64,000 nucleotides of DNA from Pempheris klunzingeri. Its lineage: Eukaryota; Chordata; Actinopteri; Acropomatiformes; Pempheridae. Below are positions 42,331 through 64,000 of this stretch, in pieces. The notes beneath the pieces are model-generated. The model worked only from the letters and a program-made list of their open reading frames with translations, ran no database searches and was not told where the DNA came from. Within the stretch, counting starts at the first letter, position 1. Each line of letters opens with the position of its first letter. The stretch spans positions 10,463,338 through 10,527,337 of the forward strand of contig NC_092028.1 in NCBI RefSeq assembly GCF_042242105.1, given 5' to 3'. Both the position numbers and the translations under genes were made by a program.

Positions 42331-44591
42331 ATATTGACAGGTCTGTGTCAGAGCTCAGATACTCAGTGACAGAGCTGCACTCAGATCACATTTTACACTT
42401 GTGCACTAATCTCATTCTTACACTTGAAAGCCAGAAAGCTGCCTAATGAGAGCAGAAGACATGTTGAGCAAAGAGATGATGTCTCATGAAGTGAAATAAC
42501 ACTGCTTTGCTTTTTTGGCTTGAGCACGAAATGTGTTTGTGGTGCCGGTTTCCTCACGCAGTGCACCCATCCTCCATCTCATGCGAGAACGCGAGAAGCA
42601 GTGAGAGGACATGGACAGGAAAGGAAGCGCTGATAGTCTTAATATCTGGCAAAGTAATCGTTGAGTCATTGATCAACAACCCTATCAAACCCCTGCAGAT
42701 ATATTGTGGTCATTTTGTGCTATGGGGCAGTAAAATCTTAATGCATCTTTAAGTCACTCTGGATTAGATCTGCTTGTTAAAGTGTCAAAATGTGTGATTT
42801 ATAGGCTACACAGCCGAGCTTGGTACAACAGGGAGACGTTGTTTTTTTTGGATTTAAGGTGTGTGTAATGTGAGAGGTCAAAACAGTATGATAAAAACAG
42901 CTTATCACTCACACACACACACACACACCAAAACCAACCTACAGTCAGTTTTGCTCCCAAGTATGACTTGACCCCAGAAAAGTAGTCATTTATAAATCTT
43001 ACTTTTAAGTGATTAAATGATATTATTGCTAAGCAAAGTCCAGACTTGACAGAATCGATCATGGAGGGGTATCCTATTGCAGTTTCAGACACATATGAGC
43101 CTGTGGTGCAATTTGAATTAGCTTAGTGAACAAAGTGATGGGAACGATCAATTAAAGGTGAGAGGAATTAATTTCCAGACGCAAGGTGCTTTGAATTAAA
43201 AACAGGATGCGCCGTTTTATAAATAGTGTGTCAAATGAAAAGGTGGTGACCACGGCTGTGCTCACGTTATTGGAGGACACTGAAAACTGTGCTTTTAGAA
43301 GGGAGACAGTTTTCAGAGAAAGAAATTGCGGTGCAGGTGCCATCAATTTCAACTTGATTTGAGATTTATATAGCACAGGTGCGTAAGCTAGAAAAGGGCT
43401 TGGTAGAACCTGCATAAGCAAGGTTCTTTTTATGCTGAGTATCAAACGTAAGCACATATAAATTCAAATATAAATCTAAGCACATTTTTCTAAACGAGGC
43501 CCCCGTGAGTTTGTGAGCGTACAACTTAAAAGGACATGAAGTCTTTCAACTGCTGAAAAAGAGCTTCTGCATCCCACAAAATTAGCTAAATACATATTTT
43601 AGCACTCATTTTCTTTGGGATGTTCTCGCTGTATCCACCTTTATAGAATCTGTCCTTGTAATTCATGCATTTCAATGCATTTGCTCAAGGGACCTGCTCA
43701 GTACAAGCACAATATCACACTATTGGCAAGTGAGCAGAGTTGGAGGCTGCTGGAAGATAAATGCCCTTCTCAATGTCAATTTGATGGCAATTGCTGAGAC
43801 AAGGGTGGGTTTTCTTCATTTACTTTCATCATCAACATTTTCCAATCTGTCCCGGTTCCCTGACCTCAGATAATTATTATGCATTGTGAAAGACATCCTC
43901 AATCTCAGTGTTGATCCCTGCTGGATAAATAAAGGTAAGAAAAAAACTCATCATACTGTTACAGACTACTTTGTGAGCTGAAATGTGTGAGAACACACAG
44001 CAGTTTGTCTCACTTTGACTGGGTCTTCTGTAGGTTTACCGTACCGCTGCACGGTCCAGCAGGAGCAGCGATGGTGTGGGGGAGAAGAGAGAGAGAGAGC
44101 AGCCTGAGAGAGCAGGCTGGGAGAACCCCGAGGGGGCTGGACGGCGTGTGTGTGTAGCGCCAGCAGCAGTGTGGGTTGTTGAGGGGACAGACCCAGACCC
44201 AACCACTCCACCATACAGTCGCCATATGGCCCTCGTTTCTCGGGCAGGCCTTTCCTCTCCTCTCCTCTCTCTCCATTTCCTGCCAGCATGAGAGACAGAG
44301 AGAGAGAGAGAGAGAGCTTGTGTGTGACAGAAAGATGTGTTTGAGAGAATGACAATGAATGCAAGTCTGTGAAAGAAAGCAAGACTCTTGAGTGTCTGAG
44401 TTCAGAGAGACAGAAAAGAGATGTAGGGAGCCAGACAGACTGACTGTGTGTGTCCACTACAGTAGGCGGGCAGACTCGGTCAAAGCCGAGGGGAACATGA
44501 CAGCCGTGCGCAAGAGATGCAAGAGGGAGCTTCTCCGACACAAACGTGCACCGGCCAAATGAAATCAATCAAAAGTCGAAGGGGACGAAGA

Positions 44592-44592
44592 G

Positions 44593-44618
<26 letters not shown>
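44592..44618. repeat. (GT)n microsatellite
   Basis: About 13 units, seen directly. Confidence 0.95.
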
Positions 44619-44624
<6 letters not shown>

Positions 44625-46785
44625 CAAAGTTCAGGTAAACACAAAAAAAAGCTTAAAAAGACTCAGTGCCATATGCATGAAACTTATAGTTTTTTATTAT
44701 TAATACTCAACACTTCATTTTGTTCATCATGTACAAAGAGAAAGAATAGTCTTATTTGAGCACTTATAATTGTAGATATCATTATTATCCTTATTAGAAG
44801 TACCTTAATGATGTTTTTTTGCAATTTTGTCATGACATGGTTAATTTTGTTATTGAGATTACTTTGATTGTTTCCATACAAAAAAAAAAAACAAGGTAAA
44901 TGTTTTCCCCAATATTCAATATTTACACAACCTGTACAATTATTTGTTTTTGTGTCGTTTTCTGTTAATATGGTGTAAAAATTTTGGGATTATTTCAAAG
45001 AAAAGGGCCACAAAAAGAGAAAAGAATGGCCAAGAATAATATTATGTATATCATTATGTATACAACTGATGCTATTCATATGTTACATTTTTGTCAACCC
45101 ACAGTAAATTTATTCAGGCTATGTAGATTCAGTAAAGATGTGTGTTTTCGTCCACCTGCTCATCATGTGAAATACATTCAGAAGCAACCCCTTATGTCAT
45201 GTTATCATCACTTTTCGTTTGGGTAAAGCAAACCATTCTGTATGAACGATGATGTAAATTAGCAATATTAACAAACGAACAAAGCTGTACACAATTTAAT
45301 AGAAAATTTTGTATGCATCAATATAAAGCAATATCAATACATATTAATACACACAGATAGAACTTTAAAATATTGGTAAACAAGTTCTGCAATGACTTCG
45401 GGTGAGCTGGAAAATTATAAGCAGCTAAATTACACGGACCATCACGACAAACCGATCATATAATATCACAGTATAATTCTTCCTATCAGCATTAGAAGTG
45501 ATTCATTTGTAAAAGACCAACGTGATTAGCAGTCCAACTCATTATTTCAGAAATATTAATGTAAAAACAACAAAACGTGTCAAAGAACTCTCCTCTCCAA
45601 AATACAAAATGCAACAATACATTTTCCCAGGTTTAAGTCTAAGCTGTGCATCGGCCCCTGTGGCTGACCATGTCACGCTGTTATTTGGTCCCACGTGTCA
45701 GTATTCCTGACAGAAAAACACACGTCAGCTGAGGTGATATTTCCATCCTCCACCTTCAGGATGTTCCAGCCCGCTAACTTGTGTTGTAAAAAAAAAAAAA
45801 AAAAGTGACACAGTGTTTTGCTCTACATGAAGCTTTTGAGCAAATGTGTTGTGGCATGCTCGTGTGCAGAGTAGTGAGGCTGGGACCAATTTGGCCGTGA
45901 GGGAAATAAAGACTTGTGACGAGCTATGCTTACTCTGCATCGCTGCCCGACCTGCACATGCTGGCTGCAGCAGAGCAGCTGGAGGTGGGAAAGGCCTGAT
46001 GATAGCATGTTTACCACAGCGTCAGGTGCACCTCCACTCCCCCAACCAGCAGCTGTAAACTGGTCCTAGCTTGTCATCCAATGTATGGAAAAAAAACAAC
46101 AACAGGAACTGATGTTTTGGCACATACAGTGTAAAGTGAGAGCATTTTCTGTTTGGTCATGCTGTTTATTGGGAGTGAGGAGGACAAAAAAAACAAAAAC
46201 ATGGTGGCTTATGTGAAAAATATGCAAACCGAACAGAGTTTACGTGCACAGAGATACATTTTTCACTTTGCAATCAACCCTCCAGACAAGAAAGCAGTTG
46301 AGGAGAAAAACAGAAGAGAGATGAATTTCTTCTCTCAGGGCTGGGGAGGAGATTATGGAGACTTATTGGAATCAGTAGCATAGAGAAGAAGAACGGGGGA
46401 AATAATTTCTGACTGCGTGGGGACAGAATTGCATATGTACACAACAAATTACAAATTATATTCCCCGTCTCACACATAGAAACAGGCAGTGCACAAAGTT
46501 GCATGAAATAAATTAGAATCCAAAGCATTTCCGTGTTTTTCAGCTGTCAAATAACGCAGTTTAGTAATATGTGAGCTAAGATGTAGCAACGGTTGATTCC
46601 CCTGAAGAAAAGCTCGACGTAAGATGAGACATGACAGAACAAATGTTGCACCTTTTCATAAGGGGTTGCGCAAATGCATTTCAGCTTCAAATGGATTCTC
46701 GGTAATATCAAACTACACTCGTGCTGAAATCCTCAGCAATATTAACATCATCAACACTGGGAAATGTCCAGCGTGCATTTGTCAT

Positions 46786-46811
46786 AATATATATATATAT
46801 ATATATATATT
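46786..46811. repeat. (AT)n microsatellite
   Basis: About 12 alternating AT units. Confidence 0.95.
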
Positions 46812-47904
46812 TTCCTTTACCACAGTGATGTCTATCCCAAACATAGACAGGGAACAGGATAGGCCGGGCCGGCGATGGCTCTAAATTCTGTGTGCAATCA
46901 CCATTAGAGCCCAGGTAAAAAAAAAAACGGGCAACAAAAACACAAACATCTTGTAAATTTTTAACAAGGATTGCTGCTTAAAAATGAAGGATCACAATAT
47001 ACTGCCTCTATATGCAAATATCATCTATGTATACATGTAATATTGTATTCCATAAATGTGTAGATAATTGAATTTATTTCAAAAAGCATGAAGAATAGCT
47101 TACCTTAAAAAGAGAGAATCTAACACAATTCAAGGGAAACTTAGCAAAGACTCCTAAAACTAAACTTTCCCCTTTTATCACCAAACGTCTACACCTACAG
47201 TAAATTATCCTCAATTTCCAACACTTGAGTGAAAATATGAAAAAGCATAATTCTTAACATAATCAGTATACTGATTGGTAAACTATCATAATTAAGTAAA
47301 CATGATTTAAAGAAAAAGAGGTTCAATTATATCACTTATGATTAGTAATATTTGTGTCTTAACTATATTTTGCATATTTTTGTTGATGGATTTTTTTGTT
47401 TTTATGCGTTTTTATTATTGTTTTGTTTATTTCTTAAATTGCTGTAAAACATATTGAAAGGTACATCCTGTCTGTCTGTTTACTGTACAAAATGAAAAGA
47501 GTTTTAAATAGATTATTTACAAGGAAAAGATTGAACATACAAATGCTGACACTGATTGATGCCCACTCCAAAGTCTTTCTTCTGCTCGTTCTTATTTCCT
47601 CGTCATTTCCCGTTCTCCTGTCTCCCTCTTATACCGATCTTGCTGATAATGGTTGACCTGAACTTTCAAAATGTGTGCGTATAAAAATTCCAGAGATCCC
47701 AATCTATTTATTAGGAGAGTCATGGCGGGGGATGGGTGGGATGGATCTGTTTGATTTAAGGCTAACTCGATCAGTCTCACTTTAGCGGTGTTATCTGTGG
47801 AGCGAGGGAAGGAGGAGAGGCTGTTGAATTTATGAATAGTTATCAGCAGGTTAGTGGGGAAAAAAAACTGCTGTTTTATCATTCAGTCGTGATTTACTTC
47901 CCTT

Positions 47905-47932
47905 CACACACACACACACACACACACACACA
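47905..47932. repeat. (CA)n microsatellite
   Basis: About 14 units, then interrupted CA repeats to about 47965. Confidence 0.95.
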
Positions 47933-48207
47933 TGCACACACACGGACACACGCATGCACACACACGCCAACCTATTACATTGGTGCATTAAGATTAGGGC
48001 ATAAGATAGAAGTCCGCAATGACAAAGATCACTCTCTACACACTCCAGCAGCTTCAATCTGAGGGCAGCACTCCTGCGCAATCTCCTGCAGCCCTTGAAC
48101 TTCTGACACCGCCAGCTAATCGAAGATCAAACCTTTAAATAACTAATAGAGGCTTCTTTATTCTGTACAGTAAAATGATGAGTCATCACCAGACAGCTCG
48201 GTGTAGT

Positions 48208-48230
48208 GGGGGGAGGGGGGGGGGGGGGGG
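48208..48230. repeat. G-run
   Basis: About 22 G with a single A interruption; a candidate G-quadruplex on the plus strand. Confidence 0.9.
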
Positions 48231-49648
48231 TGATGGGACGATAAGGCATGTCTACTGAGTGCCTACACTGAGTAAAAGGTCCTGTGCAATAAATGAGGCC
48301 TCTCCGGCTAAAAAGACTATCTACATCAGTCAAAGTAAAGAGCCGGAAAGCTTTTCGCAAGATGTCCGCCTTCGTGGCGCCGCAGTCAGTGTTTAAGAGG
48401 CCTCTCTCAAATAGACATCCTCCTCTGCTCAAGCTTTTATCCTCATAGCATCATTGTCACGGGGCAACAACATGTCTCCTACACATTTCGCCTACATATA
48501 AGCGACAGTGCATATATTAAACATACACAATGTCTGAACAAAGCATTCTGTCTGCACCTCCCAGACATCTTAACGTGAGTGAAAAGCAAAGCCTTCTGCG
48601 AGATACAAGTGAGAGGCCGAAAAACAAGTAAGTGCCTGGTGACTGTTAACATGTGACCTGAATAAAAGAAGTGGACTAAAGGCTGCCGTGTTGTGAAGTG
48701 AGACGTGTTGGTCTATTTGTGACAGCGGGACATCCTGAATACAACTGCTTCATAAAGCACTGCCCATACTTGACATATGAAATCATTTTAGGAAGTTATA
48801 AAACATCTCCAACAGCGTCTTGTATCTAAACCGTCGGCAGCAGCGTCTCAAGCCTGCTGTAAAATTTTTACTGCAGTTTTGGCTCATAAATGTGAACACA
48901 GAGCAGCCTCAAAGCATGCTGGTCCGTCCTGGTGCCGCTTGTGTGAGGACCGCATGTGAACTGCATGTGAACCGGAGGACACATCCACTGGAGACCATTA
49001 AGGCACGTCCTTCCTCCCAAAAATCTTCAGCTTCTGACGAAACGCTGTTGTTCACAGTAACACAAGTTCAGGCCGACAGAAACTGTGTGCGTGCGTGTGT
49101 GTGTGTCTTGAAACATCAAATGAGGATCTGTCAGCTCTCAACGTGTCTTCGAGATCCTGTTTTTCCACAAGGAGCAAATAAGTGTATGAGCATGGAGTAA
49201 AATATTCTACAGAAAACAGAAAAAAGAGGAGTTAAGGACTCAGTCTTTCTGGCTTGTTGGTTGAACTAAAAACAACCTTCCTGCTGCCACCAACGGCAGC
49301 CAGGATACAACTACAGATACTAAAACAGTAGTGAATTATTATACCAACAGAACATAAAACAAGAAAAACCTAGTGATATTATAAGCAGTGTTATCATAAT
49401 CAGCACTAACATCTTTGTTATTCACAATGTTATCAATATTATTGTTGTTCTTATACCCTGTTTTTTTCTATAAGAATATCTTATTATCATTCATGATTGT
49501 AATTCTCATAGCAAACAAGATCAGCTCTTTTGGCGTTAGGGATGAGGAAGAGGAGCGGGGGCTCAGAGGAAGAGGAGAGTGGGAGAGAACAGAAGAGTGG
49601 GACGGGTGCAGGACAGAGAGAGAGATGGACAGGCCAGGCTGTCTCCTT

Positions 49649-49650
<2 letters not shown>

Positions 49651-49690
<40 letters not shown>
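49651..49690. repeat. (AG)n microsatellite
   Basis: 20 perfect AG units downstream of the grin2b stop, possibly within its 3'UTR as (CT)n RNA. Confidence 0.95.
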
Positions 49691-49693
<3 letters not shown>

Positions 49694-50319
49694 GAGAGAG
49701 AAGCACTAGTCATCTCCTGTGTCGCAGCACTGGTAAAACGTGACAATGTCTCCTTTCTGCGGTGACACAGGGGCAGATGGGCAGTTCGCTCCTCTCTCCG
49801 CTCTCGCAGTCTTTCCTCATAAGCGCTCAGCGGGAGCTCTCAGACAGCCATCAAATCGCACCAGGCTCACATGTCCACTATCAAACTAAGATGAGGTGTC
49901 GCCTCTTTGCGATAATAACCGAGTACATTGACTTCTGCCACACTGGTGGATGAAATGATGGACTTGGAGGTGATGCTGAGGGGAATGTTAATTGACTGTG
50001 TTTGAACATGTAGCTTTGGCCATTTCTGAGAGAGGGTTAACATCCCACAACTCCTCAGGGTGTCCTGATTTTTTTAACCCAGATTTTCTTGCAAAAGATT
50101 TTTTTTTTCTCCTTACTTTTATTTTTCTATTTCACAGTCTCAGTCGTTTCCTCTCTAGCTCGCCTCTTTTACCTCATCCTACATCTTCCCAATATGGGCT
50201 AGGGTTGCAGTGTGTGGACAGTGTCTTTAAAATCATCCCTGATCTCCTAACACTACACGCCTCTATTCCTCTCCTCCTTCTTCCCACGCCACCGTCAGCT
50301 CCTCCTCCCGCTTTTTCTC

Positions 50320-62779
<12,460 letters not shown>

Positions 62780-62879
62780 CTAAACTGGTGCGTGGGACAC
62801 ACAGTTGGTCTGCTTTTACTGACGGCTCTCCAGCTGGGCAATGATTTTGTAGAATGAAATTGAATCCATCCATTCATTG

Positions 62880-63025
62880 TCTATACCGCAATCTAATTTG
62901 TTTTTTTTAGCACACGTTAGCATGCTGAGAAGCTGGACAAAGCTGATGAACATGGTATGCACTATACATGCAAAACATCAGCATGTTATGTAGCCATTCT
63001 GGTGTTAGCATGTAGCATTTTAGAC
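62880..63025. mobile_element. fragment of dispersed teleost repeat
   Basis: Contains CACGTTAGCATGCTGA, AAACATCAGCATGTTA and GTTAGCATGTAGCATTTTAG, the TAGCATGCT-rich end of the repeat family also seen at 41.9-42.3 kb. It lies in the grin2b intron upstream of the M2/M3 exon. Confidence 0.65.
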
Positions 63026-63063
63026 TTTTATTTTTTCTGACATTTATATTGGCTACATACATA

Positions 63064-63146
63064 TATCCATCCATCCATCCATCCATTATCTATACCGCTT
63101 ATCCTTAAGGATCGGGGGGGGGTGCTCGAGCCAATCCCAGCTGACA
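63064..63146. repeat. (ATCC)n-headed dispersed repeat
   Basis: ATCC units are followed by ATTATCTATACCGCTTATCC, a G-run and CCAATCCCAGCTGACA, a dispersed repeat I recognise from fish genomes. A second partial copy of CTATACCGC occurs near 62881. Confidence 0.7.
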
Positions 63147-63149
63147 TAT

Positions 63150-64000
63150 ATATATCACACATGATTTAAGATATATGTTTTATATAAGTTAGGAACTGAG
63201 TTGGTTCAATTCATCCATGAGCTGGCAGCAGACTGGTTCAGTCCAGCCATTATGCTGCGATTAGCAGTTGGTTCATGTTTGTGTGGGTATGTGTGAGTGT
63301 GTGAGAGAGAAAGAGAGTGTGCGTGCAAGCACGTGGGTGTTTATTGTTGTATGGGGCTTTTGTTCATGGACAAACTGACTTTATCTTGCCAAATACCTCC
63401 TTTGTGAAGTCTGTGAAGAAAGTTGGTTAAATGAATTGGGCAGAGATTTTACAAATCTGCAGTCATGCCATTGATACGTTATTGCCTCGAATCCTTTGAG
63501 TCCGAACTTCGATCTGCACTCTTCATGATAGCAAACTCCCACAGCGCAACAAACAGATAAAACAAGGAGGCACACAGAAGTGAACAGCGCTTTAGGGAGG
63601 AATACATCTCCAGAACATGATGAAGGATGAGAGGAATGAAAAAAAAAAAATAGCCATTGTCTATATATAGCCACATCAGAGATAGAGTTGTGGGAAGACA
63701 TTGATTTTTCTTTTTTTTTTTGTTTCTTGTCTTTTTGGTTGGGGAGATCTAACACTAAACTAGCCCCTTGCTGTCAGAGCTGACGTGATTTTTGGGAAAT
63801 ATGGAAATGAATGCAAATGACATGACCAGAGAGAAGGAAGCAGCACTGGAAGATACACCTGTAAAAGAAAAAAAGAGCAGCATGGAGGAGGAGGAGGAGG
63901 AGGAGAATGAAGTCATTGGGTCATTGAGGATGGTTGGTCTATATGTGAAGGCGGCCAGCGGTGTGTTTTCGCACGTCTGTGTCTCTGTCAGTCTTTGTGC
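63150..64000 (-). other. grin2b: grin2b intron to the right edge
   Basis: No exon with GluN2B similarity; the M1 exon must lie beyond the window. Includes (GAG)n near 63883-63905. Confidence 0.6.

Larger units (their letters stand above)
42330..50319 (-). other. downstream of grin2b: probable long 3'UTR and intergenic DNA
   Basis: Minus-strand AATAAA signals occur, for example at 46170-46165. Mammalian GRIN2B has a very long 3'UTR, so several kilobases here may be transcribed. No other gene is recognisable; the 200-codon minus-strand frame at 43966-44568 lacks family similarity. Confidence 0.35.

Noticed and set aside
43966..44568. 200-codon minus-strand ORF
   Set aside because: Composition follows GA-rich repeats and simple sequence; no domain, no splice context and no similarity recognised.
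63381..63755. Minus-strand 124-codon ORF as a possible grin2b M1 exon
   Set aside because: It lacks the GluN2B segments expected before M2 (for example FEYFSPVGYNRCL) and contains homopolymer runs.

Overview
The window is vertebrate nuclear DNA, most probably from a ray-finned (acanthomorph-type) teleost. Protein-coding genes are split by GT..AG introns, the intergenic DNA is rich in (CA)n, (GA)n and G-runs, and several dispersed repeats typical of teleost genomes are present. I see nothing prokaryotic, viral or CRISPR-like.

Four protein-coding genes can be reconstructed with exact exon boundaries and matching phases. (1) emp1-like, plus strand, coding 5752-8109: a four-helix PMP22/EMP/claudin-family membrane protein of 162 aa. 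(2) gsg1, minus strand, coding 14538-9500: a germ-cell-specific-gene-1 family tetraspan protein of 362 aa. It is convergent with emp1, and the two 3' ends may overlap near 9.1 kb. (3) tcf20, minus strand, coding 27195-19116: a TCF20/SPBP-type chromatin protein of 2,500 aa. One 7.3-kb exon carries almost all of the coding sequence, and three small exons complete the extended PHD domain. (4) grin2b, minus strand, 3' half only (62733-50320): the last five coding exons of the NMDA-receptor subunit GluN2B, from the pore loop to the C-terminal ESDV. The 5' half lies beyond the right edge.

Layout: 1-3.9 kb has no recognised gene and is followed by a probable emp1 promoter and first exon near 3.9-4.0 kb; emp1 and gsg1 occupy 4-15.2 kb; the tcf20 3'UTR and coding exons run from about 16.6 to 27.2 kb, with a CpG-containing candidate promoter/first exon near 30.5-30.9 kb; 31-50.3 kb is intergenic DNA and/or long grin2b 3'UTR, with repeats, a TIR element and three small ORF/exon candidates; 50.3-64 kb is grin2b.

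emp1, gsg1 and grin2b are neighbours on human 12p13, whereas human TCF20 is on 22q13, so this block joins two human synteny groups. The genes share no pathway. The points most worth checking are an EMP protein without its two conserved loop cysteines, a phase-matched candidate poison exon in gsg1, a large polyglutamine expansion in tcf20, polyglycine expansion in the GluN2B tail, unusual low-complexity DNA flanking grin2b splice sites, and three small unannotated ORFs at 35.0, 36.7 and 41.1 kb.
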